From an uncultured Actinomyces sp. (GTDB lineage: Bacteria > Actinomycetota > Actinomycetes > Actinomycetales > Actinomycetaceae), in the NCBI GenBank assembly GCA_938041695.1, contig CALISI010000006.1, positions 1 through 28,423 on the forward strand: a DNA stretch of 28,423 nt. The letters are read 5' to 3'. Positions 1-7,734 of this stretch are shown here, piece by piece. Positions within the stretch are counted from its first letter, which is position 1; each line of letters opens with the position of its first letter. The position numbers and the translations under genes were made by a program. The notes under the pieces are model-generated. The model saw nothing but the letters and a program-made list of their open reading frames with translations, ran no database searches and was not told the DNA's origin.

Positions 1-57
1 GAGTTCGGCCGCAAGCGCGATCGCAAGGTCGTCAGCGTTTCGCCGGTCTCTGCCTGA
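1..57 (+). CDS. rpmA: Large ribosomal subunit protein bL27, C-terminal end (partial)
   Basis: Frame 1 reads EFGRKRDRKVVSVSPVSA followed by TGA at 55-57, which matches the basic C-terminus of bacterial ribosomal protein L27. Only the last 18 codons are in the window. The next gene is obgE, and rpmA-obgE adjacency is widely conserved in bacteria, which supports the call. A strong hairpin directly downstream suggests that part of the ribosomal transcript ends here. Confidence 0.85.
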   Translation, partial: EFGRKRDRKVVSVSPVSA

Positions 58-69
58 GACCGCGCGCAT

Positions 70-101
70 AAAGGGCGTCCGGCGTTGCCGGGCGCCCTTT
101 T
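70..101 (+). terminator. Rho-independent terminator after rpmA
   Basis: A 14-bp stem (70-83 with 87-100, one G-U pair) closes a 3-nt loop and ends in a short T run. It begins 13 nt after the rpmA stop and finishes about 30 nt before obgE. Any obgE transcription from the ribosomal promoter would have to read through it. Confidence 0.8.
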
Positions 102-131
102 CAACATTCATTTCAGTCGTCAGGAGCAACA

Positions 132-1655
132 GTGGCAGACTTCGTGGATCGCGTGACTCTGCACGCGATCGGTGGTAACGGTGGTAACGGCGTTGCCTCG
201 ATTAAGCGTGAAAAGTTCAAGCCGCTGGCTGGCCCCGACGGCGGTGACGGCGGCAATGGTGGCTCGGTCATCTTGGAGGTGAGCGAGCAGGAGACCACGC
301 TCCTGAACTACCACCGAAGCCCGCATCGTCGCGCGGATAACGGCACGCCCGGAATGGGTGACTTCCGTCAGGGCAAGACCGGAGCGGACATTATCCTTCC
401 GGTCCCCGAGGGCACGGTCGTCAAGTCGATGTCGGGTGAGCTGCTCGCCGACCTGACGGGTGCGGGAGCGCGCTACGTGGTCGCTGAAGGCGGCCGCGGT
501 GGTCTGGGGAACGCCGCCCTGGCGTCGAAGGCTCGTAAGGCCCCCGGCTTCGCACTGCTCGGTGAGCCCGGCGAGGAACGGGACGTGATCCTTGAGCTGA
601 AGTCCGTCGCGGACGTGGCTCTCGTGGGCTTTCCGTCGGCGGGTAAGTCCTCACTGATCGCCGCGATGAGTTCGGCACGTCCGAAGATCGCGGATTATCC
701 GTTCACGACGCTGGTCCCGAACCTGGGCGTCGTGTCGGCTGGTGACACGCGTTACACGGTCGCAGACGTTCCCGGCCTGATTCCCGGTGCATCGCAGGGA
801 CGAGGCCTTGGCCTGGACTTCCTGCGCCACATTGAGCGCTGTGCGGTCATCGTGCATGTCCTGGACACCGCTGCTTTCGAGACTGATCGCGAGCCCGTCG
901 AGGATCTGCGCATTATCGAGGCCGAGCTGGAAGCGTACCAGGGAGACCTGACGCAGGTGGAGGGCTACGTGCCGATCATGCAGCGTCCGCGCGTCATCGT
1001 TCTCAACAAGATCGATATTCCGGATGGTCGTGATCTCGCTGAGATTACGCGTCCGGATCTGGAGTCTTTTGGCTGGCCCGTCTTCGAGGTGTCCGCCGTG
1101 TCCCACGAGGGACTCAAGGCGCTGTCTTTTGCTCTGGCCGGCATCGTTGAGGAGGAGCGCGCGAAGCGTCCCGCCCTCGAGGCTGCCCGTCCCGTCATCC
1201 GTCCCAAGGCTGTCGGGCGCAGCGTGGAGATTACGGTGCGTAAGACCCGCAAGGATGGGGAGGACGTGTTCCAGGTGCGTGGCGATAAGCCGGAGCGCTG
1301 GGTGCGCCAGACCGACTTCGCCAACGACGAGGCCGTGGGTTACCTCGCGGATCGTCTGAACGCGGCGGGCGTCGAGGATGAGCTGATGAAGGCCGGTGCG
1401 GTTGCCGGCGATACCGTTGTGATCGGCGACCTCGATGGGGGCGTCGTCTTCGACTGGGAGCCGACTCTGACGACCGGTCCCGAGCTGCTGGGCTCGCGTG
1501 GCACGGACCTGCGTCTCGACCAGAACGCGCGTCCGAGCCGCAAGGAACGTCGCGAGGTGTACCACCAGGTCATGGACGCCAAGACCGCTGCTCGTGACGA
1601 GCTGTGGACCGAGCGTCAGGCAGGCCACTGGAACGACGCCTCGGATCAGTCATGA
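132..1655 (+). CDS. obgE: GTPase ObgE/CgtA
   Basis: This is the Obg-family GTPase that binds the 50S subunit and links ribosome assembly to growth and stress control in the cytoplasm. The 507-residue product has the glycine-rich Obg fold (about 1-158), then a G domain with P-loop GFPSAGKSS at 166-174, G3 DVPG at 212-215 and G4 NKID at 292-295. An Obg C-terminal (OCT) domain spans about 361-444, followed by a 60-residue charged tail typical of actinobacterial homologues. The GTG start at 132 is favoured by an AGGAG-type ribosome site at 121-126. The stop overlaps the proB start as ATGA, so the two are probably translationally coupled. Confidence 0.97.
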   Translation: MADFVDRVTLHAIGGNGGNGVASIKREKFKPLAGPDGGDGGNGGSVILEVSEQETTLLNYHRSPHRRADNGTPGMGDFRQGKTGADIILPVPEGTVVKSMSGELLADLTGAGARYVVAEGGRGGLGNAALASKARKAPGFALLGEPGEERDVILELKSVADVALVGFPSAGKSSLIAAMSSARPKIADYPFTTLVPNLGVVSAGDTRYTVADVPGLIPGASQGRGLGLDFLRHIERCAVIVHVLDTAAFETDREPVEDLRIIEAELEAYQGDLTQVEGYVPIMQRPRVIVLNKIDIPDGRDLAEITRPDLESFGWPVFEVSAVSHEGLKALSFALAGIVEEERAKRPALEAARPVIRPKAVGRSVEITVRKTRKDGEDVFQVRGDKPERWVRQTDFANDEAVGYLADRLNAAGVEDELMKAGAVAGDTVVIGDLDGGVVFDWEPTLTTGPELLGSRGTDLRLDQNARPSRKERREVYHQVMDAKTAARDELWTERQAGHWNDASDQS

Positions 1656-2779
1656 GTGGAGTGTCGTCGGCCTCGCGCATCGTCGTGAAGATCGGCTCGT
1701 CGTCACTGACGCGAGAAGATGGCGGTCTGGATCTCAACCGGATCGACTCTGTCGCGCGCCTTGTTGCGCGCTGGCGCGGGGCAGACCGCGAGGTCGTCAT
1801 CGTGTCGTCGGGCGCGGTCGCTGCCGGGCTTGATCCGCTCGGCTTCACGTCGAAACCGAAGGACCTGCCGAGCGTGCAGGCCGCGGCGGCGATGGGGCAG
1901 GGGCTCCTGATGGCGCGGTGGACCGCTGCTTTCCAGGCGCATCACCTCGATGCCGCCCAGGTGCTGCTGACCACGGACGACGTCATGCGCCGTGACCACT
2001 ACACGAACGTGCGAGCCTCGCTGACGCGCCTCCTCGGCCTCGGCGTCGTTCCGATTCTCAACGAGAATGATGCGGTGACCACCCGAGAGCTGCGCTTCGG
2101 CGACAATGATCGCCTCGCTGCCCTCATTGCGCAGATGATTAAGGCTGATGCTCTCGTTCTGCTCACTGATGTCGACGGTCTTTATACGGCTCCGCCTGAG
2201 CACCCGGGGTCGGAGCTGATCACGCGTGTGGCTAGTGCGGACGATCTCATGAGCGTGCTCGTGACCGGCGCGGGATCGCGCGTGGGTACGGGCGGCATGG
2301 CAACAAAGGTGCAGGCTGCGATGCTCGCAACGACGAGTGGCATCGGCGTCCAGCTTGCCAGCGCTGATGCCCTCGAGGCAGTGCTGGCAGGCCAGCGCGT
2401 GGGAACGTGGTTCGAGCCCTCCCAGGAGCGTCCGGCCTCGCGCCGCCTCTGGATCGCACACGTGGCACCGTCGCGCGGCGAAATCATCGTTGATGAGGGT
2501 GCCGCGCAGGCGATTACGGTCGGCAAGAAGTCTCTGTTGGTTGCGGGTGTGCGTTCCGTGCTCGGCCACTTTGATGCCGGCGACGTCGTGGACGTGGCAT
2601 CTCCGACGGGGCTTGTTGCTCGCGGCGTGTCAGGATACGACTCCGACACCTTGGCGCAGATCGCCGGCTCGGGGACGGCAGAGCTGGAGGCTGCGGGGCA
2701 CGAGCATCCGAGACCTGCGATTCACCGCGATGATTTGGCGGTGTTGGGTGACGCATTTTCTGCGCTGAGCGCTGACTGA
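1652..2779 (+). CDS. proB: Glutamate 5-kinase
   Basis: ProB phosphorylates L-glutamate with ATP to give gamma-glutamyl phosphate, the first step of proline synthesis. The 375-residue protein has an amino-acid-kinase domain with VVKIGSSSL (11-19), SSGAVAAG (52-59), NEND (137-140), FGDNDRL (149-155) and TDVDGLY (172-178), then a C-terminal PUA domain (about 280-360). The ATG at 1652 is preferred over an upstream in-frame start at 1604 because it gives the 4-bp ATGA overlap with obgE and places the conserved kinase strand near the N-terminus. proA follows after 37 nt, so the two proline genes probably form one unit. Confidence 0.97.
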   Translation: MSGVSSASRIVVKIGSSSLTREDGGLDLNRIDSVARLVARWRGADREVVIVSSGAVAAGLDPLGFTSKPKDLPSVQAAAAMGQGLLMARWTAAFQAHHLDAAQVLLTTDDVMRRDHYTNVRASLTRLLGLGVVPILNENDAVTTRELRFGDNDRLAALIAQMIKADALVLLTDVDGLYTAPPEHPGSELITRVASADDLMSVLVTGAGSRVGTGGMATKVQAAMLATTSGIGVQLASADALEAVLAGQRVGTWFEPSQERPASRRLWIAHVAPSRGEIIVDEGAAQAITVGKKSLLVAGVRSVLGHFDAGDVVDVASPTGLVARGVSGYDSDTLAQIAGSGTAELEAAGHEHPRPAIHRDDLAVLGDAFSALSAD

Positions 2780-2816
2780 CGCGGCCCCACGGGCTGACGT
2801 GTGTCATCATGGCCGA

Positions 2817-4097
2817 GTGAATACTGCTGCAGATATTTCCCAGGTGACCGATGCCGCCCGCGCGGCTGCTCGCGTTCTCGCGAATGTGACCACTCAGGCG
2901 AAGAATCACAGTCTCGAGGCGATTGCGGCCGCGCTTATTGAGCGCAGTGAGCAGATCCTGGCTGCCAACGCCGAGGACGTGGCGCGCGGTCGCGCTGAGC
3001 AGATGAGTGAGGGGCTGCTGGACCGCCTCGCGCTGACACCCGAGCGTATCCGGGGTATCGCTGACGCCGTCCGGGAGATTGCGGGTCTTCCTGACCCGGT
3101 CGGTCAAGTCGTTCGCGGTATGCGCACGGATATCGGTCTGCGTGTCACGCAGGAACGCGTGCCTCTGGGCGTCGTTGGCATCATCTACGAGGCACGTCCC
3201 AATGTCACGATTGACGCTGCAACCCTGGCACTCAAGGCCGGTAACGCGGTAATCCTCCGCGGTGGTAGTGCCGCCCAGTCCTCCAATCGTGTCCTCATCG
3301 AGGTGTGCCGCGATGCGTTGGCTTCCGTTGGGCTTCCTGCCGATGCGATTACGACCGTCGATCCGTGGGGACGTGCGGGGGCTCGTGCGATGATGCGTGC
3401 TCGCGGCGCGATTGATGCGTTGATTCCGCGCGGTGGGGCAGGGCTCATCAACGCCGTCGTGGAGGAGTCGCGCGTCCCGGTTATCGAGACCGGTACCGGC
3501 AACTGCCATGTCTACGTCGATGCCTCTGCCGACCTGGAGGCCGCCGAAGCCATCATCATGAATGCGAAGACGCAGCGCGTGGGTGTATGCAACGCGGCGG
3601 AAACACTCCTGGTGCATGCCGATGTCGCCCAGCGCTTCCTGGTTGCTGCGATCACGCGCCTGACGACGGCGGGTGTCACGATCCACGCCGACGAGGCCAC
3701 CCGCGCCATCGTTGACGGCCAGCCTTCCATCGACGCGGACATGATCGTCGATGCGACGCAGGCCGACTGGGGGACGGAATACCTCTCGATGGATCTGGCA
3801 GTGCGGGTCGTTGCTGATATCGATGAGGCGATCGAGCATATTCGTCGATACTCCACCGGTCATACGGAGGGTATTGTCGCCTCGGACGTTGCTGCCGTAC
3901 GGGCATTCCGTTCGGGTGTTGACGCCGCCGCTATTGCTGTGAACGCCTCGACGCGTTTTACGGATGGCGGGCAGCTGGGCCTGGGCGCCGAGGTCGGTAT
4001 TTCAACGCAGAAGCTGCACGCGCGCGGCCCGATGGGGCTCACCGAGCTGACGACCACCACATGGATTTATGAGGGAGAGGGAACGATCCGCCCGTGA
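2817..4097 (+). CDS. proA: Glutamate-5-semialdehyde dehydrogenase (gamma-glutamyl phosphate reductase)
   Basis: ProA reduces gamma-glutamyl phosphate with NADPH to glutamate-5-semialdehyde, which cyclises on the way to proline. The 426-residue product is of normal length and carries the family core: VPLGVVGIIYEARPNVT, GNAVILRGG, and the catalytic cysteine in QRVGVCNAAE (about Cys258). GTG 2817 is chosen; an in-frame GTG at 2799 would add six residues. Neither start has a clear Shine-Dalgarno sequence. CATCAT at 2805-2810 sits where a -10 box would for a leaderless message starting at 2817. The stop overlaps the nadD start as GTGA. Confidence 0.95.
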   Translation: MNTAADISQVTDAARAAARVLANVTTQAKNHSLEAIAAALIERSEQILAANAEDVARGRAEQMSEGLLDRLALTPERIRGIADAVREIAGLPDPVGQVVRGMRTDIGLRVTQERVPLGVVGIIYEARPNVTIDAATLALKAGNAVILRGGSAAQSSNRVLIEVCRDALASVGLPADAITTVDPWGRAGARAMMRARGAIDALIPRGGAGLINAVVEESRVPVIETGTGNCHVYVDASADLEAAEAIIMNAKTQRVGVCNAAETLLVHADVAQRFLVAAITRLTTAGVTIHADEATRAIVDGQPSIDADMIVDATQADWGTEYLSMDLAVRVVADIDEAIEHIRRYSTGHTEGIVASDVAAVRAFRSGVDAAAIAVNASTRFTDGGQLGLGAEVGISTQKLHARGPMGLTELTTTTWIYEGEGTIRP

Positions 4098-4804
4098 GTG
4101 AGCACGACAAGCAGACTGCCGCGGCCTCGGGGGAGGCTGCGATCGAAAAGACCACCGAGGCCACGGCAGGGGCGACCGCTGCACCGGCCTTGCCTCCTCA
4201 CCCGCCCCGCGCGCTTCGCAGGCGCCGGGCGATTGGCATCATGGGCGGTACCTTCGATCCGATCCACCACGGTCACCTCGTAGCCGCGTCTGAGGTTATG
4301 GACGTCTACGGCCTCGACCAGGTCGTGTTTGTCCCGGCCGCGATGCAGCCCTTCAAAGCGGGGCGTCGGGTGACCCCGGCCGAGCACCGTTATCTGATGA
4401 CGGTGATTGCCACTGCGTCGAATCCGCGTTTCGCCGTGTCTCGTGTTGACATTGACCGTGGGGGTACGACCTACACGATTGATACCCTGGCGGACCTGTC
4501 TCGCGAGTACCCCGACTCTGATTTTTACTTCATTACGGGTGCCGATGCCCTGGCGCAGATTGCGCAGTGGAAGGATGCCGATAGGCTTTTTGAGCAGGCG
4601 CACTTTATCGGTGTGACTCGTCCCGGGCACAACCTGTCTGACCCCGGCCTGCCGCACGAGTCTGTGTCGTTGCTTGAGGTTCCCGCCATGGCAATCTCAT
4701 CGACCGATTGCCGCACGCGCGTCGAAGAGGGCAAGCCGGTGTGGTACCTCGTGCCCGACGGCGTCGTCCAATACATCAACAAGTACGGCCTGTACCGGTC
4801 CTGA
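4094..4804 (+). CDS. nadD: Nicotinate-nucleotide adenylyltransferase
   Basis: NadD transfers AMP from ATP to nicotinate mononucleotide, making deamido-NAD in NAD synthesis. The nucleotidyltransferase core starts near residue 46 with IGIMGGTFDPIHHGHL, containing the HxGH signature (about 58-61), and ends with an ISSTDCR segment matching the ISSTxxR motif. The GTG start at 4094 overlaps the proA stop (GTGA). It gives a 45-residue Ala/Glu/Pro-rich, low-complexity N-terminal extension ending in an arginine cluster, so the 236-residue protein is longer than most NadD proteins. A start nearer 4230 cannot be excluded, but no good ribosome site was seen there. rsfS follows after 13 nt. Confidence 0.95.
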   Translation: MSEHDKQTAAASGEAAIEKTTEATAGATAAPALPPHPPRALRRRRAIGIMGGTFDPIHHGHLVAASEVMDVYGLDQVVFVPAAMQPFKAGRRVTPAEHRYLMTVIATASNPRFAVSRVDIDRGGTTYTIDTLADLSREYPDSDFYFITGADALAQIAQWKDADRLFEQAHFIGVTRPGHNLSDPGLPHESVSLLEVPAMAISSTDCRTRVEEGKPVWYLVPDGVVQYINKYGLYRS

Positions 4805-4817
4805 CCCAAGGAGAAAC

Positions 4818-5243
4818 GTGAGCCTTCCCGACGCTACCGCAGAACTGGCGAGCCTTGTTGCTCGCGCCGCGCACGACCGTGGCGGTATCAACCCGGTCCT
4901 CGTTGACGTGACCAGCAAGCTCGCCCTGGCGGATGCCTTCGTGGTCGTCTCGGCCCCGACGGACCGTCAGGTGCGTGCCATCGCCGAGGACATCATGGAC
5001 CGCATCTGGGCCGAGCATCACCGCCGTCCCGCCCACATCGAGGGGCGCGCGGAGGGCACCTGGGTGCTCCTGGATTATTCGGAGCTGCTCGTACACGTGC
5101 TGTCCGAGGACGAACGCGAATACTATGCGCTTGAGCGTCTGTGGGGCGACTGCCCGGCCGTACCCATCGATGTTGATACCGATGAGGCTCGTACGGCAGC
5201 TGCGCAGCGTGCGGCAACACACGGAGCGGGGGCTGCGCAGTGA
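4818..5243 (+). CDS. rsfS: Ribosomal silencing factor RsfS
   Basis: RsfS (Iojap/DUF143 family) binds uL14 on the 50S subunit and blocks subunit joining when nutrients are scarce. The 141-residue protein shows the family pattern: an N-terminal helix, then DVTSKLALADAFVVVSAPTDRQVRAI, then EGRAEGTWVLLDYSELLVHVLSEDEREYYALERLWGD. The GTG start at 4818 follows a good AAGGAG site at 4808-4813. The nadD-rsfS pairing is conserved, and the stop overlaps the next start as GTGA. Confidence 0.95.
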   Translation: MSLPDATAELASLVARAAHDRGGINPVLVDVTSKLALADAFVVVSAPTDRQVRAIAEDIMDRIWAEHHRRPAHIEGRAEGTWVLLDYSELLVHVLSEDEREYYALERLWGDCPAVPIDVDTDEARTAAAQRAATHGAGAAQ

Positions 5244-5974
5244 GCGCCTCGAGGATCGTCCTACTGCGTCACGGGCAGACGGACTTCAACCTGGCGCGGC
5301 GATTCCAGGGACGCATCGATAAGCCGCTGAACGAGGCTGGGCGATCCCAAGCGGCGGGTGCTGCCGGCGTACTCGTGAGTCGCCTGTGCGAACCGAGTGC
5401 CGAGGTGGGCATGTTTGCCGCTGAGGACGGGCGCAGCTACAACGATGGGGGAGTGCGCATTGTGAGCTCACCCCTGGGTCGCGCGGTCGATACTGCGCGG
5501 ATCGTTGCGCGCGTCTTTGATATCGCTGGGTACCCGTGCGAGGGCCCGGAGATCGACGAACGACTCACGGAACGCTCCTATGGGAGTTTCGAGGGAAAGA
5601 CCTACGAGGAGATTGCTCGAGAGCAGCCCGAGGCCTTTGCGCAGTATCGGGCAGACGGGGAATGTGAGCTCGCGGAGATTGAACGCTCTGAGGTCGTGGG
5701 TGAACGTGTGCGTGATGCTGTTCTGGAGGCTGCTCGGGCCTGCCGCGACGACCAATCGTTGATCGTGGTCTCGCACGGTTCTGCTATTGCGCGTGGCATT
5801 GTCTCCCTCCTGGGGTTGGATCCAGCTGTCTTCAACGGGCTGCGCGGTGTGGATAACTGCCACTGGTCGGAGCTCGTGCCCGTAGGAATGTCGACGTCCA
5901 AGAGCGCAGCGGTCAGCGGGTGGCGGCTCGCCTCCCATAACATCGGCTCACGTGAGGACATTCTGGGGGCATAA
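5240..5974 (+). CDS. Histidine phosphatase family protein (GpgP/phosphoglycerate-mutase-like)
   Basis: The 244-residue cytoplasmic enzyme has the branch-1 histidine-phosphatase fold. LLRHGQTDFN supplies the phosphohistidine His11 with Arg10. SSPLGRA supplies a second arginine (about 81), ERSYGSFEGK a catalytic acid, and VVSHGSAIARG the second histidine (about 179). In mycobacteria the gene after nadD-rsfS is the glucosyl-3-phosphoglycerate phosphatase GpgP, so that role is possible by position. The substrate cannot be read from sequence, because this family also includes phosphoglycerate mutases and cobalamin-pathway phosphatases. It starts in a GTGA overlap with rsfS and ends the operon. Confidence 0.9.
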   Translation: MSASRIVLLRHGQTDFNLARRFQGRIDKPLNEAGRSQAAGAAGVLVSRLCEPSAEVGMFAAEDGRSYNDGGVRIVSSPLGRAVDTARIVARVFDIAGYPCEGPEIDERLTERSYGSFEGKTYEEIAREQPEAFAQYRADGECELAEIERSEVVGERVRDAVLEAARACRDDQSLIVVSHGSAIARGIVSLLGLDPAVFNGLRGVDNCHWSELVPVGMSTSKSAAVSGWRLASHNIGSREDILGA

Positions 5975-5984
5975 CCTTCCATTG

Positions 5985-6035
5985 GCCCCTCGTTGCCGCA
6001 GGATTCCAGGGTTTTTCTCAGCTGTGACGAGGGGC
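5985..6035 (+). other. Inverted repeat after the phosphatase gene
   Basis: GCCCCTCGT (5985-5993) and ACGAGGGGC (6027-6035) form a 9-bp stem around a 33-nt loop that can partly pair further. It lies between the operon end and the tRNA promoter and may end the upstream transcript. There is no T run after it, so a terminator role is uncertain. Confidence 0.35.
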
Positions 6036-6047
6036 ACTGAATTGGAT

Positions 6048-6077
6048 TTGCGTCAGCCTTCGGCCGTCCGCTATTAT
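6048..6077 (+). promoter_or_regulatory. Promoter for tRNA-Ala
   Basis: TTGCGT (6048-6053) and TATTAT (6072-6077) are separated by 18 bp and resemble -35 and -10 boxes of the housekeeping sigma factor. A start near 6084 would give about 27 nt of 5' leader before the tRNA. Confidence 0.65.
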
Positions 6078-6110
6078 TTATCAGGTCGCCAGGGCGACGA
6101 ACTAAATAAC

Positions 6111-6183
6111 GGGGCTATGGCGCAGTTGGTAGCGCGCTTCCATGGCATGGAAGAGGTCGGGGGTTCGAATCCCCCTAGCTCCA
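6111..6183 (+). tRNA. tRNA-Ala (anticodon GGC)
   Basis: A 73-nt cloverleaf is visible. The acceptor arm is GGGGCTA with TAGCTCC (one G-U pair). The anticodon stem CTTCC/GGAAG holds the loop ATGGCAT, with T33 and anticodon GGC for the alanine codons GCC/GCU. The T arm is GGGGG-TTCGAAT-CCCCC. The 3' CCA is not encoded (the sequence after the discriminator A is CAG), so it must be added after transcription. Confidence 0.95.
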
Positions 6184-6192
6184 CAGAAAATC

Positions 6193-6223
6193 CCGGCACT
6201 CGACTTGCGAGTGTCGGTTTTTT
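6193..6223 (+). terminator. Rho-independent terminator after tRNA-Ala
   Basis: CCGGCACTCG (6193-6202) pairs with CGAGTGTCGG (6208-6217) through 10 bp including one wobble, around a 5-nt loop, and is followed by six T (6218-6223). It lies 10 nt past the tRNA. Confidence 0.9.
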
Positions 6224-6318
6224 GTTGTTTCTGGACGGGTCGTTTGCTTGATGTGTTGGCGCTCGATGGTCGTTCATGGCGCGCGTCGTCCATCTGTTAG
6301 GTGGGCATTCAGGGTTAA

Positions 6319-6337
6319 AGGACAAAACGTGTTGGTT
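6319..6337 (+). repeat. Left terminal inverted repeat of the IS
   Basis: The 19-nt sequence AGGACAAAACGTGTTGGTT is the exact reverse complement of 7540-7558 and sets the left boundary of the element. Confidence 0.9.
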
Positions 6338-6401
6338 TTGTGGTGACTTTTCGGCTTGCTGGTGCGGGAAAATCCACATTGAAGGTGGTTGTTTCATCGT
6401 G

Positions 6402-6417
6402 GGGGTATGAATACCCC
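6402..6417 (+). other. Hairpin over the transposase start codon
   Basis: GGGGTAT (6402-6408) and ATACCCC (6411-6417) are perfectly complementary. The start ATG (6407-6409) and the upstream G-rich ribosome site lie inside the structure, which could limit translation of readthrough transcripts. Confidence 0.5.
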
Positions 6418-7534
6418 AAAATGCCCGGTGTGCGGGCGAGTGATGACCAGGTATGGACACTCAGCTTCAGGGGCGCAGCGATGGCGCTGCACCCCGTGCA
6501 ATATCAGCCAGGTCAGCCGCATTAATTCCACGGCCAAGCATGTGGATGAGTTCTTGGCGTGGCTGCTGGGGAGGCGCCGTCAGGCGGACATGCCGGGTGG
6601 GGGCCGCTCGTTTCGCAGGCGTTGTGAGCCGTTGTGGCAGTTATGGCCGTTCAGCCCGATCATCGATGAGGTTCATGACGTCATCTTCGTCGACGGTATC
6701 CACCTGGGCCGCGGCGCCGTAGTCCTCATCGCTCAAACACCCGATTCAGTGCTGGGCTGGTACGCGGCCAGGAGTGAGAATTCCCGGGCCTGGGGCGCGC
6801 TCATGAGCCCGATCGCGCCCCCGGCCCTGGTCATCACCGACGGGGGCAGTGGCGTTGCCAGGGCGTGCAAGAACGTCTGGCCGACCACCACACGGTTACA
6901 CCACTATGCGGGACACTACTCACCTTCCATGCGTATTGCCGCATTCGCCAAGCCACCACAACGCGCCCCAAACTGGAGGCCTCACAAGGCTTATACGCTC
7001 TTGGGCAACAACTCTTGCGCGTGGAGGGCCGAGAAGACGCTCAGGAATGGATAGGCGCCTACCAGGGGTGGTGCACGCGCTGGAAGGGCTTCCTGGAGGA
7101 GAAAACGCGCAGGCCTGAGGGGGATGGAATACGCCCATGACAGGCTTGTACGGGCTCGTAACAGCCTCAACAAGCTCATCAGGCAAGGCCTGTTGTTCAC
7201 GTACCTGGACCCCACCTGGGACGATCCGATGCCCGCGATGACCAACCAGGTCGAAAGCATGAACGCCCAATTACGCCAGATGCTGCGCGACCACCGCGGC
7301 ATGTGCCTGACCCGACGCATGAAAGCCGTGTTCTGGTGGTGCTACACCCACTGTCCCCACCCGCAGCCAGCAGCGATGATCCTGGCGACCATGCCCACCG
7401 ATGAAGCCCTCGAAAATGCCTGGTACCAAGCCTGTCAAACCCACCAAGCCACCGGCATCATCCCCGGTTGGGGCGACGCAATATGCTTCAACGAACTCCA
7501 CCACACCACCCCCTACCACAACACCTGGGACTAA
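6407..7534 (+). pseudogene. IS1249-like transposase, frameshifted twice
   Basis: The ATG at 6407 opens with MNTPKCPVCG...RWRCTPC, a CxxC...CxxC zinc-ribbon. A DDE-type core follows: VDGIHLG gives the first Asp, ITDGGSG the second, and NQVESMNAQLR a likely catalytic Glu. The frame is lost near 6900-6910, where WPTTTRLHH ends its homology and CGTLLTFHAYCRIRQATTTRPK continues one frame over. It is lost again in the G run near 7119-7124, where RRPEG must be joined to MEYAHDRLVRARNSLN. The last segment runs to TAA at 7534. No single frame covers the protein, so the copy should be inactive unless these are sequencing errors. Confidence 0.85.
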
Positions 7535-7539
7535 CCCCC

Positions 7540-7558
7540 AACCAACACGTTTTGTCCT
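7540..7558 (-). repeat. Right terminal inverted repeat of the IS
   Basis: This is the exact 19-nt reverse complement of 6319-6337. It starts 6 nt after the transposase stop and sets the right boundary of the element. Confidence 0.9.
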
Positions 7559-7577
7559 ATAATCCGTCGATTGCTCG

Positions 7578-7611
7578 TCGGGTTCGGTCCTGTGGGACCG
7601 GGCCCGATTTT
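7578..7611 (+). terminator. Terminator-like hairpin right of the IS
   Basis: TCGGGTTCGGTCC (7578-7590) pairs with GGACCGGGCCCGA (7595-7607) through 13 bp with two wobbles and a 4-nt loop, followed by TTTT. It has no intact gene of its own upstream. It may have ended the transcript that the IS now separates from the tRNA region. Confidence 0.65.
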
Positions 7612-7678
7612 GTCTATGACTCGCGGCCGGTGTTAGCTTCAGCCGAGTAGGGGAGTTGGGGCGCGCAGTGCTATGGAT

Positions 7679-7722
7679 AGACGTGAGGGGGCGTGGCCAT
7701 GCGGCCACGCCCCCTCACGTCT
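7679..7722 (-). terminator. Perfect 20-bp hairpin downstream of pepN
   Basis: Positions 7679-7698 and 7703-7722 are exact complements around a 4-nt loop. The structure starts 12 nt past the pepN stop on the minus strand. The T run is weak, but the stem is very stable and near-symmetric, so it could stop transcription from both sides. Confidence 0.75.
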
Positions 7723-7734
7723 TAGACAGGCTGA

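Larger units (their letters stand above)
6319..7558 (+). mobile_element. IS1249-like insertion sequence, transposase inactivated
   Basis: The element is about 1240 bp, bounded by perfect 19-bp inverted repeats: AGGACAAAACGTGTTGGTT at 6319-6337 and its reverse complement at 7540-7558. It encodes one DDE transposase of the IS1249 type with an N-terminal zinc-ribbon, now broken by two frameshifts. The flanks (left ...GGTTAA, right ATAATCC...) show no direct target duplication, so either the copy is old or the flanks have changed since insertion. It lies between the tRNA-Ala terminator and another terminator and interrupts no recognisable gene. The family assignment is from memory of IS1249 transposases. 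Confidence 0.85.

Noticed and set aside
132..260. GGTAACGGTGGTAACGG-type repeats at the obgE start
   Set aside because: These encode the glycine-rich Obg fold and are protein-driven, not a DNA repeat.
2514..3863. A 449-codon minus-strand open frame opposite proB/proA
   Set aside because: It is an antisense shadow of proA with no family features and no ribosome site seen.
6311..7566. Target-site duplication flanking the IS
   Set aside because: The 8 bases left (AGGGTTAA) and right (ATAATCCG) do not match at any length from 2 to 8, so no duplication is claimed.
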